From: Diplonema papillatum
Taxonomy: Eukaryota > Euglenozoa > Diplonemea > Diplonemida > Diplonemidae
Assembly (NCBI GenBank): GCA_030068145.1
Contig: JAPJBO010000885.1
Coordinates: 1 to 64,000 of the forward strand
Length of the DNA stretch: 64,000 nt
Direction: 5' to 3'
In this document: positions 32,182 to 43,373 of the stretch, in pieces
How positions within the stretch are numbered: the first letter of the stretch is position 1
Layout: every line of letters starts with the position of its first letter
Translations under genes and position numbers: made by a program
The notes under the pieces: generated by a model
The model's database searches: none
What the model was told of the DNA's origin: nothing
What the model saw: the letters and a program-made list of their open reading frames with translations, nothing else

Positions 32182-33152
32182 CTTACGAGTTCATAATCCG
32201 AAAAGGAATCGGAATCTTCACATTCCCGTTTGCGCCGACGGGCAACCACACACCTTAAGGAATTGGCTTGTGGAGGTGACTTTGCCTTGTTTTTGCATTC
32301 TGCAGCCATTATTTCAGCCTAAACGAGCATCCGACCAGTTATTTTGCATTTCTCGAGCATTTTAGGACCACCCAAGTGGTAGGTTTCTAGTTTTGGGCTG
32401 CTGGGGGGCCCCTCTTTTTTTCCGAAAAACAGGGGTCTTTCAGGGTCCTTTCAGGGTCCTTTCAGGGTGCTTTCAGGGTCCCGGCGGTTTGGCGACACAT
32501 TTTGCAGGTGTTTTATGGTGTGGACCAAACTTTCCTGGGGTTTCCGAATGTTTTTGGGGTCCCTGTGTGGTTGTGTCCTAGTAATCTGCGCATCCAGCAC
32601 GAAACAGCCGTAAACACAAAAAAGAACGCAACAACCCCCTGCGAAGAACACGAAGGACACACAGCCGTACGTGTCTCCCGTTCGTCACCGAAGCGCAATC
32701 CCAACGCAGTCAGCGGCCACCTCCAAGGCCAGCCGAAGAAACCTTTTATTTTGTTGTTCGAAGACTGCAAAAAAACCCCCCTCCGGAGTCTGAAGTGAAC
32801 CTTCACGCTATAAAAGAGAAGAAAGCAACACGATCCAAAAAGAAAACAAGAAACAGTCTAGAAAAAAGAGCACGGGGTTCAAAAAGATGAAAATGAACGC
32901 GAAACCATGCGAGGATCGATATTTCGCGTCAGGCCGACCAAAACCTTAAGAAAAAGAGAAAAAAAACAATAAAGACGCAGGCGCCGAAAAGTGAAAAAAA
33001 TTGCAACACCACATATTAAAAGCAGATGCGAAGAACAAGATTAGCGTTGCCAGTTCCCGCACGTTTGTTATCGAAGCGCATTCAACTTCTCCTCCCTTGG
33101 GGACCGCCGAAGGCCACGGCGGCTCGAGGAGGGGGTAAGGGTGATCCGGCTA
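32182..33152. other. No gene recognised
   Basis: A short GGGTCCTTTCA tandem array lies at about 32435-32480. Otherwise A-rich DNA with no module assigned. Confidence 0.4.
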
Positions 33153-33218
33153 CATATGAGACGATGCCAAACCCTTTGTACTAAGAAAACATTGGGGGGG
33201 TTTGGCATCTTATCATAT
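33153..33218. mobile_element. Tiny TIR element
   Basis: ATATGAGACGATGCCAAACCC faces GGGTTTGGCATCTTATCATA across about 23 bp. The same end (GGCATCGTCTCATATGA) occurs at about 18191-18207. No clear TSD. Confidence 0.6.
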
Positions 33219-35384
33219 CACCCAGTCCAAACATCAAACTACGTTTCTCCCGACTTATCAGCACGGGTACATCCACTGACCTAGCGGTCGTATGCGTGCC
33301 GCTCACAGTCGGTACTGTGCACCCACAACCTTCCCGCAGCGTGATTGCGGCCAGGATCTTTCTCCCTCCCCATGACCCGAAATTGGGGTCGGTGGAATTG
33401 ATGACAACCCTGGCATTGACTACAGCCCATTTTCAATGGGCCGCAGGGACTAGCGTGTTGGGGGGGATTATCCTGTATGGTTAAAAAATTTTTTTTTCGC
33501 CAAAAAAAAAAATTCTGAAAACAGGCCGGTGAAAAAAGATTTTTTAACCATGGGGATTTCTGGTGAAAACTTTTTGGCAAGGGACCCAGGCTACAGGCTC
33601 AGATCCTGGAGTCGTAGTTGCTGTTTTGTGTACAGCCTGCCGTCCAGAAATATCTCTGGGGCCATGAGGGGCGTTGGGATTAGCGTGTTGGGGGGCGCCT
33701 GTTGTGAGCAGCTTCGCCCTGCCTCGATTCGTTGAAAGGCGTTGAGGCCATCATGCCGTAGTGCCGTAGTGCCCACTGGGACTGACAAGTGAAGGCTACA
33801 ACTAAGTGGAGAAGCAGCAGCCAGATTGTGTTTTCCATCACACCCAGTATTCAGTCACTGGAGGATCGTTTGCTATCCTGAAGCTCACAGGCCTGAAAGG
33901 ATTTTGAAACTAAAAGAGATGTCGCTCGCCGCATTTGGTTTTAGTGGTGCTGCCACTGGCCCTGATGACAATACATTGCAGTACGACTACAGCAACTGGA
34001 AGGGACCGAAGTTGGAGAACAGGCTCTCCTGAGAGGTGTCCAGCAACCGGGACGAACAGGTTGAAAAATGCGCAGCTCTTTGGGACACTGCTTGCTTCAG
34101 CAATCCCAGCTTTCCTACGCGCAGCGTGGGAAATTTTTTTTTCTGGCCATATCAAAGATTTTTTAACCGGGATTTTTCAGAATTTCGGGGATTAGAATAA
34201 CCCCTGATGGGCCGGGAAAAAAAAACATACCGGCGGGTGCGCAGGGCTGCTCGTGGCACACATGGGTCTCATGGTGCTGTGGTATCGATGTACAAGACGG
34301 TGCTAGGTCTGACCAAACTGCGTACCTATCACGCGCTCTGTGCTAACGAACTAGCATCCTGTGCCGTGGAGCGGTGTGATCAGTTCCAAGTCTGCACCTG
34401 GAAAGCAACGAGGCAGGGTTCTCACTTGTGGTGTGACCAGCCCAAGCCGGGTTGGCCAGGTTTGTGCCGGGTTCCTTCTGATGAAAAGATGCGGATGAAC
34501 CAGTGAGCTTTCCCAGCCCTCGAGCTGCGGGTTGCTACGTGCACACATACTTGATCTTATCAGTATACACGTGTAGACGCGCCTAAGCCCTTGTAGGTTA
34601 ACCGGTGACTGCAATGCTAAAACCACAAATATCGCAAAACAAAAAAAAACGAGTACAAGAGTCGGAAGACAAGGCCGCAGAGTGGGCAAACTGGCTGAGA
34701 AGCGAATTGAGCACCCGGTAAGAGGGCGAGCAAACTGATTTTGGCATCTTATTTCTTATTTTCTTTCTCTAACTAAAGCGCGTCACCAAAACTCCTTGCC
34801 AAACAAACAAAGGTCGCAAGACACCAAACTGATCGTCCTTCGGGATCGACGGTAACACAAAAAAAGACGCAACCCACTCTAAAAGAAAACAGGACCGCGG
34901 ATGACTCCGTTCAGACCGCGAGCGAACCGTCAAAGAGGTCGTGCCGCTAAACAAACACTTCACCCCCTCCCCTTCTGTATAAGTGCGCAAGGCAGCCAAC
35001 ACATTCACGCACTCAGTTGTGGCGGCCTTGTAGCACAACACAGCCCCAACGAAAAGTGAACAACATGGGGTGATCTACCTATTTTTTAGCAGAAATCTTC
35101 AGTGGTATGGTCCTTTTACAGAGTGAGCCGATGCCTCTCATCTCATCTTTAAAACACGGCTGAGTCACGCATGCTCTTGACAGACGCTAGCGTCCGACAT
35201 TTCGCACGCGCGTCGCAGTCGTTGGGTGGTATTGACAAGGGGATTCTTCTTGTTGCGTTAGTGGGGAGTCATTTGCATACCACACAATACAATTTGTTGC
35301 AACTTTCGCAACACATTGTCAGCACTGATTGTGAAAACCTCTGCGAAAAACTCTACGAAGGAATGCACTTGGTGTAGAACCCAT
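33219..35384. other. No gene recognised
   Basis: TTAGCGTGTTGGGGGG near 33680 repeats a similar segment near 33450, and GATTTTTTAACC recurs at about 33539 and 34155. A D-type tail relic lies near 34595. The GATCGACGGTAACACAA module lies near 34850. No supported coding region. Confidence 0.4.
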
Positions 35385-35535
35385 TTAACAACGGTCACAA
35401 ACAGTCCCAGCGTGCACCAAATATACAACCCGTAACCATATAGCCCTTTCTTGCTCTTAGAATACCTATTCATGAACGGTCACACGGAGACCCTAAACCC
35501 CCGGAATTTCAAGCGAACTTTCACTCTAAAAATAG
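35385..35535 (+). repeat. Family B repeat, copy 3 (internal deletion)
   Basis: AACGGTCACAAACAGTCCC joins directly to AGCGTGCACCAAATATACAA, so the GGACATGGCTAGCC part is missing. The tail is intact. Confidence 0.85.
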
Positions 35536-37154
35536 GTGGATCACCCCGCAACAGAGCACAACCAGCTGCACACCGTTCAGGTAATTCACCCCTCAAGACT
35601 CAGCGGTGCAATGCAGGAAGAAGAGGAAGCAACCAAAAAAAAAGAAAAAAAAAAAAAAAGGAACACAGAATGACTCCGTTCAGACTGGAACCAGCGAACT
35701 CCCCCACAGCATCCTTCCAAAAAGTGGGAAACTGCAGGCCCCAAAGCCCATTGTTCTGAATAACAAAAAAAGACCGCCTTCTTTCAACACACAGGGTCTA
35801 GACTAAGCGCAAAAAAGCAAAGGAAACAAAAAAGAAAAGTGGGGATCTACGGTATCAAAACCGCCGGAGAAGACCCACCGAAGAAGTCAAACACCCTCCC
35901 GGCGGGCTGGCCCGCCACTTGCCACTTGCTACCGTCAGGTCACATTAGCCACCATCTTGGCTAGCCAAAGTGAAAGTGTACTAGTATGTCTGCACTCCCA
36001 TCTCTACCCGACACCCGGCCTCAATGGAAACATACCAGACCTTCAAACCTCAGAAAACGCTCGAAGAATGAAACAAAACCACGATGACTCCGCTCAGACC
36101 GCTCAAGAAGAGAACCTACCGCTAGTCTACGAACCCCGTGTTAGCTCAAAACAAATATAAACCCCCTCAATCTGCAACCACAAATAGCCAGGGGATTAGC
36201 TTCTATATCCACATTTGGACCGTCAGTCCAAATTTGGAAAGGCCGTCGAGAAAAAAAAAATAAATAAAAAATGGGACTACACCACCACCAAGCCCCGGCA
36301 GAGTGGCCACTGTGCAATCCGAGGCCCTCTCAGGGCCCAGCCTTGTCGTGAAGATACGTCGCGTCGCGCTGCATTGAGCCTATTTCCTGGGCTGCAGGTC
36401 TTTCGAAGAATTCGGCGAATACAATGTAGAAATGGGTCGGCGGGTGTGAGGCAACTTCTGTTCGCGCTGCCCTTGCGACAGGGTGGTGGAGGAGGGGAGC
36501 AAGATAGCTTGGATGTCTGTGCATGATGGGCAATACCGTTTCTTCGGGCCTGGAAATTTGGTGTACCATACCGTTTTTTCCGGCTCGCTACGCGAGCCGA
36601 AAAATTGATTATTAGTATTTGAGGAACACAGAGTGAAGATGACCAATACACTACATTAGAGGGCCACACATGTTACGACCATTAGTTAGAGTGCGTAGTG
36701 TGTAACTCCACTCTTCTACTGTACTCAGAGACAAGATGTTGTGGTACCGGGGGTTCCAGTCGACAAATCCTGGCTGTTGCTACCGTGACATAGAGGCTGA
36801 GGCCGGAGAGGTGGCAGAGACCCGTGCAACACTGGCAGGTGAGCCCCCTAAGTGCAGAAACTGCTGAAAAACAGTGAAAACGCAAAAAGCCGTTAGCGGT
36901 CCAAATTTGGAAAATGGGCTGGAGACCAAGCTAATGCCCTGAAATAGCGCGAGAAAAAAAAAAAAAAAAGCGAACTGCAGAAAAAACACCGACCGCTTAC
37001 TACAAGAAACAGTCTAAAAAAAAAATCAAAAGACACCCCACCGACAAACCACCGGGATATTGTTTACCCGCCCCCTCCTGTTTTAAATCAAGTACAACAG
37101 AGGGGGTTCAGGTTTCTCCCACCAGATAGGGTAGGTCGCCAAAGCCGACAGAGT
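35536..37154. other. No gene recognised
   Basis: A-rich tracts near 35635-35660 and 36950-36970. Small overlapping frames without support. Confidence 0.35.
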
Positions 37155-37210
37155 GATCGCTCATCAGATCCCACAAAGGGTGTCGGTTCATCTGGACAGC
37201 AGGACGGTAG
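37155..37210 (+). pseudogene. 28S rRNA fragment, copy 3
   Basis: CGCTCATCAGATCCCACAAA and GGACAGCAGGACGGTAG, the middle of the segment seen at 17878-18105. It is followed after about 45 bp by a 5.8S-like piece, an order that does not occur in a normal rDNA unit. Confidence 0.85.
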
Positions 37211-37254
37211 CGTTCCCCTCGGCTCAACTGCGGTTGATCGAGGGTGGCATCCAT

Positions 37255-37352
37255 TGCACTTACCGGTGGATGTCTTGGCTCTGGGAACGATGAAGACGCT
37301 ATGGTCAATGGGAATTGCAGAAGCACGAGACCCATCAGGTCGTCGAACGCAT
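37255..37352 (+). pseudogene. 5.8S rRNA fragment
   Basis: CGGTGGATGTCTTGGCTCT, AACGATGAAGACGC, GGGAATTGCAGAA and GTCGAACGCATC follow the order of eukaryotic 5.8S rRNA. GATGAAGAACGC has lost bases and the helix sequences differ, so it is not functional. Confidence 0.88.
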
Positions 37353-37366
37353 CAGCGAGCATGGGT

Positions 37367-37409
37367 CAACTGCTGAAGGGCATGGGTCCGCCCATGCCGT
37401 CAGCAGTTG
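37367..37409 (+). other. Strong hairpin after the 5.8S fragment
   Basis: CAACTGCTGAAGGGCATGGG pairs with CCCATGCCGTCAGCAGTTG around a TCCG loop. It may derive from the 5.8S 3' helix or ITS2. Confidence 0.8.
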
Positions 37410-37827
37410 GTAAATTTGCTGCATTAGTGTGTGTGGTCCTTTCTAAGACGGATTGTGAGAACTTCGCGGCGGATCACAAAGCACCCGCCCTCCCCGTGCA
37501 TGGCTACCGTACCCATGTTTGCACCTTCCTCGGATGCTACGGTCGGGAAGGGGCTTCAATGTAGTTGGGAAAACACGCTACCCTTCCCCGCGTTCTGCGT
37601 GTGGGGTCGCCACCGGGCAACTGCCGCAGCAGCCTCAGATACGTCCTTCGCCCTTTCGGGAGGTGTCGCTGCTAGTTTGTTGCATTGGTGTGATTGTCAG
37701 GCCTTCGACTACCCTGAGCAACGCACTATTGACCCGCGAGCACTATACTGGCCGCCAGCCCTTTGCCCCGGGTTCTTCCGGCCTATTACACACCGTCGAA
37801 GGCTGCCCACCTCCACACCTGAACATG
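37410..37827. other. No gene recognised
   Basis: GTCAGGCCTTCGACTACCCT at about 37696 is shared with 21781. No other module. Confidence 0.4.
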
Positions 37828-38040
37828 GCCTTTTCTGCAGCAGACAACACAAAGAAACAGTCTAGAAAATGCGTACTTTCACTGACTTGGCCTTTTCTGC
37901 AGCAGATACTTCAGCGGCAGCACAACACGAAGAAACAGTCTAGAAAATGCGTACTTTCACTGACTTGGCCTTTTCTGCAGCAGATACTTCAGCGGCAGCA
38001 CAACACGAAGAAACAGTCTAGAAAATGCGTACTTTCACTC
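37828..38040 (+). repeat. 78-bp tandem triplication
   Basis: GGCCTTTTCTGCAGCAGATA, CACAACACGAAGAAACAG and AAAATGCGTACTTTCACT, three units, the first with a 21-bp internal deletion. Because 78 is a multiple of three, one frame reads through as a repeated peptide. Confidence 0.95.
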
Positions 38041-38079
38041 AAAAAAATAAAAAAAGAAAGAAGAAGTCAATACGTAATA

Positions 38080-38544
38080 TACATTGCATCCCGACGGATT
38101 CCGTCACACTCACACACTGAACATAAAATACTCCTGCACGGGAATCCGGGTGATTCCGTGTGGGATCAGCCTGGGGTCCGCGTGGAAGTTTTTTGTGTTA
38201 ACAATGCATTGTTGGTACTAAAAATTAGTAGTTGGCAGCGTACTACATGAAACTTACCAAAGCAGGTGAGTTCCGCTAGTGCGCATAAACAAAAGAAAGC
38301 GCCATACTAATTTTTGTGTTAACAATGCATTGTTGGTACTAAAAATTAGTAGTTGGCAGCGTACTAAAAGCAGCTCACCAAATCAGGTGAAAAGCCGCTA
38401 GTGCGCACAAACAAACGGAAGCGCCATACTAATTTTTTTACATTGCAGCAATCCACGCGGACCCCAGGCGGAATCCGTCCGGTCCATGTGAAAGTTGTCG
38501 GAAGGTAAAAGAAATCGGCGTGGATTCTGTCGGAATGCATTGTA
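38080..38544. mobile_element. TIR element carrying two family E copies
   Basis: The ends TACATTGCATCCCGACGGAT and (complement of the right end) TACAATGCATTCCGACAGAA are inverted repeats. An inner inverted pair, CCTGGGGTCCGCGTGGA and TCCACGCGGACCCCAGG, brackets the E copies. No clear TSD. Confidence 0.75.
38189..38437 (+). repeat. Family E, two tandem copies
   Basis: Two E units with a period of about 123 bp, each from TTTGTGTTAACAATGCATTG to GCGCCATACTAATTTTT, inside the TIR element at 38080-38544. Confidence 0.92.
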
Positions 38545-38569
38545 GCGGTAAGAGCAGATCAGAAAGAGT

Positions 38570-38714
38570 GTCGGTCGCAACACTTACAAACATGGCTAGC
38601 CGTAGTTAAGTGTCTAAGCATACCTACTACCCTCATACCACCCGCCTCACAGCCTCAATGGTCAACCGGAGACCCTAAAACACCGAACCTCTAAACCACA
38701 ATAAACGCTAGAAA
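38570..38714 (+). repeat. Family C repeat, copy 3
   Basis: GTGTCGGTCGCAACACTTAC, ACATGGCTAGCCGTAGTTAA and the full C tail. It lacks the GCATGCGCGTGGGGGG start. Confidence 0.9.
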
Positions 38715-39116
38715 GAAAACAAACAGTTGAAAACGCACAGCTCCCCACCGGATGACTCCGTTCAGACCGAAACCGGCGAGCCCCCGCACCCTTAAAACCT
38801 GGAATCTGCTTCTAACGGAAGTGAGGATAATACGATCGGGGTTTTGTGTTCATGACAATTTTGCATTTGCTAATTTGTTCGATACGAAACATCCGCGAAA
38901 CACTGAAATTTTGACCCTTTGCCAACACATCCCAACACGCCCCACTTCGCGCAGAAAATGCAGGATGGGCAATGTTGCCGCCACCTCTCCCCCGTCCCCT
39001 CTCTATTTTGTTTTGTTGCGAGATTTTTTGAAAATCCAGGGGTCAGGCTGAGCTTCGTGAAGCTCTGCACCTGGGTCTTGCCGTCGTTGGCCGACGCTAG
39101 TCCGAAATTTGTCTGA
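38715..39116. other. No gene recognised
   Basis: Spacer between family C copy 3 and the 11-bp array. Small overlapping frames without support. Confidence 0.4.
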
Positions 39117-40600
39117 CATGAGGCATCGGTATCATTTTAGTCTGACTCTAGTCTGATTGTAGTCTGACTCTAGTCTGACTCTAGTCTGACTCTAGTCTGA
39201 TTGTAGTCTGACTCTAGTCTGACTCTAGTCTGACTCTAGTCTGACTCTAGTCTGACTCTAGTCTGACTCTAGTCTGACTCTAGTCTGACTCTAGTCTGAC
39301 TCTAGTCTGACTCTAGTCTGACTCTAGTCTGACTCTAGTCTGACTCTAGTCTGACTCTAGTCTGACTCTAGTCTGATTGTAGTCTGACTCTAGTCTGACT
39401 CTAGTCTGACTCTAGTCTGACTCTAGTCTGATTGTAGTCTGACTCTAGTCTGACTCTAGTCTGACTCTAGTCTGACTCTAGTCTGACTCTAGTCTGATTG
39501 TAGTCTGACTCTAGTCTGACTCTAGTCTGACTCTAGTCTGACTCTAGTCTGACTCTAGTCTGACTCTAGTCTGACTCTAGTCTGACTCTAGTCTGACTCT
39601 AGTCTGACTCTAGTCTGACTCTAGTCTGACTCTAGTCTGACTCTAGTCTGATTGTAGTCTGACTCTAGTCTGACTCTAGTCTGACTCTAGTCTGACTCTA
39701 GTCTGACTCTAGTCTGATTGTAGTCTGACTCTAGTCTGACTCTAGTCTGACTCTAGTCTGACTCTAGTCTGATTGTAGTCTGACTCTAGTCTGACTCTAG
39801 TCTGACTCTAGTCTGATTGTAGTCTGACTCTAGTCTGACTCTAGTCTGACTCTAGTCTGACTCTAGTCTGATTGTAGTCTGACTCTAGTCTGACTCTAGT
39901 CTGACTCTAGTCTGACTCTAGTCTGACTCTAGTCTGACTCTAGTCTGACTCTAGTCTGACTCTAGTCTGACTCTAGTCTGACTCTAGTCTGACTCTAGTC
40001 TGATTGTAGTCTGACTCTAGTCTGACTCTAGTCTGACTCTAGTCTGACTCTAGTCTGATTGTAGTCTGACTCTAGTCTGACTCTAGTCTGACTCTAGTCT
40101 GACTCTAGTCTGACTCTAGTCTGACTCTAGTCTGACTCTAGTCTGACTCTAGTCTGACTCTAGTCTGACTCTAGTCTGACTCTAGTCTGACTCTAGTCTG
40201 ATTGTAGTCTGACTCTAGTCTGACTCTAGTCTGACTCTAGTCTGACTCTAGTCTGACTCTAGTCTGACTCTAGTCTGATTGTAGTCTGACTCTAGTCTGA
40301 CTCTAGTCTGACTCTAGTCTGACTCTAGTCTGACTCTAGTCTGACTCTAGTCTGATTGTAGTCTGACTCTAGTCTGACTCTAGTCTGACTCTAGTCTGAC
40401 TCTAGTCTGACTCTAGTCTGACTCTAGTCTGACTCTAGTCTGACTCTAGTCTGACTCTAGTCTGACTCTAGTCTGACTCTAGTCTGACTCTAGTCTGATT
40501 GTAGTCTGACTCTAGTCTGACTCTGGTCTGGCTCTAGTCTGACTCTAGTCTGACTCAAGTCTGATTGTAGTATGATTGTAGTCTGATTCTAGTCTTACTC
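39117..40600. repeat. 11-bp minisatellite with two unit types
   Basis: More than 130 units of AGTCTGACTCT, with AGTCTGATTGT at irregular intervals of 4 to 16 units. Each unit contains TGACTC and the imperfect palindrome AGTCTGACT. Homogeneity is very high until the last 100 bp, where units decay. Confidence 0.97.
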
Positions 40601-40713
40601 TATTATGCATATGTGACGGTGCGCTCACACGAGGAGCTAGTACGCGATCACCAGGTTCACACTTCAAAGGCATGGATTGTTTTTTGGAAAACAGGTCGTT
40701 CGAATGAAAATCT

Positions 40714-40942
40714 CACCGACCTCAGCTGTTGAAGATCTACGCGCTAAACTTAAGCACACATCCCTCAGCGCAGGAAAAGAAAGCAACAGCGATGCTCCTA
40801 GTAACGGCGAGTGAACAGGGCAGAGCCCAAGCCTGAACCGGTGTTCTACGGATATCCGGAATGTGGCGCAAGCTGCTTGGGGACACAACTGGCGTCGAGG
40901 CAAGTCTCCTGGAATGGGGTATCCACAGTCCCGTATTCCCGT
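40714..40942 (+). pseudogene. 28S rRNA 5'-end fragment
   Basis: GACCTCAGCTGTTGAAGA, CGCTAAACTTAAGCACA, AGCGCAGGAAAAGAAAGC, CCTAGTAACGGCGAGTGAAC and AGAGCCCAAGCC follow the start of large-subunit rRNA in order. Many changes at constant sites mark it as a pseudogene. It begins about 110 bp after the minisatellite. Confidence 0.93.
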
Positions 40943-41020
40943 AAGAGTGCCAACGCTACTCTTTCAAAAACGTACATATAAAAGGTGTCACGGGATAAGC
41001 CGGCAGCCGCTGCTTAACGG

Positions 41021-41466
41021 TGTGTAATGAAGAGGACGCGTCAAGCGTCCCCAAAAGGCGGCCAAGATGGCGAAAAAGCACGCACCGACCGAGCCGGCCC
41101 GAGCGACACCACCAAGGAAGGGGCAGAAAAGAGCCCGACTCCCGACACCACCGAATGACCCGGCGGGAAAAGCCGGAAAAAAGCACGCGGCGCGAAAGCG
41201 CAACATTTCGAGAATGGAGCTGGATATCACCAGCCCTGCCACCTCGACTTCATCCTCATCCATGTCAGGATCGCCCCCTCGAGCGACTGCTTCGGCAGGA
41301 CAGCCGGCGCGAAAGCGCAACAAACGAAGAATGGAGCTGGATATCACCAGCCTATTATCACCGTCCTCGCCCGCTTTGAGATCGTCCTCGGACGACGTAT
41401 TCAAATAACCCTAGCCTATGACAAATGCAAGCTTACCCCTGTGGTACCTGCATTTCAAGTTCACAC
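41021..41466 (+). mobile_element. 446-bp insert flanked by an 11-bp duplication
   Basis: CTGCTTAACGG is present at 41010-41020 and at 41467-41477. The uninterrupted relative at 42175 shows the same site once (CTGCTCAACGG). The insert starts TGTGTAATG, ends TTCACA and carries a 113-codon frame. There is no poly-A tail and only a TGTG/CACA end similarity. Confidence 0.7.
41067..41408 (+). CDS. Possible small basic protein
   Basis: A 113-codon frame from ATG (context CAAGATGG) to TAA. Composition is K/R/S/P-rich. It contains two copies of a basic motif, ARKRNISRMELDITS at about residues 42-56 and ARKRNKRRMELDITS at about 82-96, separated by a serine/proline linker. The motif resembles a nuclear localisation signal followed by an acidic/hydrophobic patch, but I recognise no family. 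The repetition of the motif could be selection or plain DNA duplication, since the underlying DNA is also nearly repeated. It fills most of the 446-bp insert. Confidence 0.4.
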   Translation: MAKKHAPTEPARATPPRKGQKRARLPTPPNDPAGKAGKKHAARKRNISRMELDITSPATSTSSSSMSGSPPRATASAGQPARKRNKRRMELDITSLLSPSSPALRSSSDDVFK

Positions 41467-41600
41467 TGCTTAACGGCACAGTGCATGTTGATCTATGTGG
41501 TTCATGTACTTAAAAGAACTCAATGCTTAACGGCTTATCACGTGGGCGGCCCTGAGATTACCCCCTCAGGTGACACCACTTTATCTTTAGCCATACTTCA

Positions 41601-42174
41601 AGTTCCTTTCATTCGGCGAAACGATGCCGAAGACTGCCGCCGCACGACACAACAGAAACGAAGAATGCACTCGGCACACCTCAGACATGCAGACAGAAGT
41701 GCATACGGATTCATCCTCGGGATGCGGATGCTTCATGTGGTTTCAGCCGGTTCCTGGCTGGGATGAATCCCACTTTTTTTAGCTTACATCAAAACCCGGA
41801 GCAATACCGTCAGCTCACAACCGGTTCAGGAAAACCGGAGAAATCAGCCCCAACTTTGATCCCTGGAAAAGAATACCCAATGCCCAAGAACGAAAGCAAG
41901 ATCTTCCGGATTACAACAGCCCTGCTCAACAGTTTGTGCCGGGGTGCGAGTTTTTGTGCCAGAGTTCTAGTGGACTGTGCGAGCCACGCTGCGAGGATCG
42001 TCATTCTGCATCGTTAGGTTTGCAACTACTCCTGAAAGCTGACCCGCTTCTTTTTAGGTTGGGAGCTCTGAACGACCCACGTCTTTTCAGTCTTGTTGGC
42101 ATGCTAACAGAGAGAGTGCCAACAGTACTCTTTCCACACTGTAGTTGATCCACACAATCCAGCATACTTATACA
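41601..42174. other. No gene recognised
   Basis: Unassigned sequence between family J copies. Confidence 0.35.
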
Positions 42175-42335
42175 CAAGGTGTCACGGGATAAGCCGACAG
42201 CCGCTGCTCAACGGCAGTAGTAGCGCATGCTGATCCATGTGGTCCATGTACTCAAAAGTTCCCAGCGCTCAACGGCTTTACCACGCGGGTGGCCCACCCC
42301 TCAGGTGACACCACTGGTTTACCTTTGACCAGACT
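42175..42335 (+). repeat. Family J repeat, copy 3
   Basis: GTGTCACGGGATAAGCCGAC, GCTGATCCATGTGGTCCATG and CCTCAGGTGACACCACTGG; uninterrupted. Confidence 0.8.
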
Positions 42336-42436
42336 TGCTCCTGCGTGAGCTTTCAACTGGAACCTACCGGGCAGAAAAAGTGGTCACCAGATCTCTGGCA
42401 CAAAGAGCGCCCCAGTTATAAACAAGCTTTCTTTCT

Positions 42437-42487
42437 GAATGAGCACCCGCTTTGTAGGATATACTCGAGGAGCGCCGCCTGCAGCTA
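42437..42487. mobile_element. R1 left-end fragment
   Basis: GAGCACCCGCTTTGTAGGAT then ATACTCGAGGAGCGCCGCC, followed by an A tract. Confidence 0.65.
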
Positions 42488-42744
42488 AAAAAAAAAAAAA
42501 AAAAGGAAAGCAATACCAAATGGTACCCCCGAAAGCCGAAGTAGCGAAGTACGCAAGAACTCCGCACATACTACGCGGGCTAACTAAGCTCAAAGATCGA
42601 CTTATACGCAGGAACTACGCAAGTGTGATGGACCTTTCTTCGGAGGGGCTCACGCACTCAAAGATCGACTTAAACGCAGGAACTACGCAATACGGGGGTT
42701 TCGGGGGAACCAAAAAAAAAAAAAAATATACAAAAAATAAAAAA

Positions 42745-42938
42745 ATGCGCGTGGGGGGTCCAAGATTAAATTCAAAGCGAATTTCTTCTTGGTGTCGGTC
42801 GCAACACTTACAAACATGGCTAGCCGTAGTTACAGTGTATATGCATACCTACTACCCTCATACTACCCGCCTCACAGCCTCAATGGTCAACCGGAGACCC
42901 TAAAACACCGAACCTCTAAACCACAATTAACGCTAGAA
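42745..42938 (+). repeat. Family C repeat, copy 4
   Basis: Complete from ATGCGCGTGGGGGGTCCAAG to the tail ending TTAACGCTAG. Confidence 0.9.
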
Positions 42939-43223
42939 AAAAGGGCAAAGGAGGAAATGTGTACAGTCCCACACGAAACCCAGCTACGTCTGGGTTTAGT
43001 GCCGGGGCGTATGCAAAGAAAGGACCCCCCGCGCCTTTTGTAGTTTGCGTTACCCACCCTCGCCCTGCGCTCGGTGTTCACACCAGGTGGGTCCCCCGAG
43101 TATTTTCCCGTGCAACACCCTTCCGCCAAGCAATACAGCACCCCCCGAACGATGATTCTAGCTCGTTGCGGGCAAGCCGTGGTCTGAAAAAAAGGAGGAA
43201 AACATAATATTATTACGGTAATA

Positions 43224-43373
43224 CCTACCCCCCCCCCGGTGCATAAGATGGATAGCCAACCCCCCCTTGATTAAGATGGATAACGGGCGAAAATCTTAAA
43301 TACGGGGGTGAGGTACCCCTATTGTAGTCTACAGTGCAGTTTTTCATCCATCTTATGCACGGGGTGGGGTAGG
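43224..43373. mobile_element. Stowaway-like MITE, copy 2
   Basis: Ends CCTACCCCCCCCC and GGGGTGGGGTAGG, flanked by TA (43222-43223 and 43374-43375). The interior is a deleted version of the element at 5198-5424. Confidence 0.88.

Larger units (their letters stand above)
40985..41600 (+). repeat. Family J repeat, copy 2, interrupted
   Basis: Left part GTGTCACGGGATAAGCCGGC to CTGCTTAACGG; right part CTGCTTAACGGCACAGTGCA to CAGGTGACACCACT. The two parts are separated by the 446-bp insert at 41021-41466. Confidence 0.8.
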
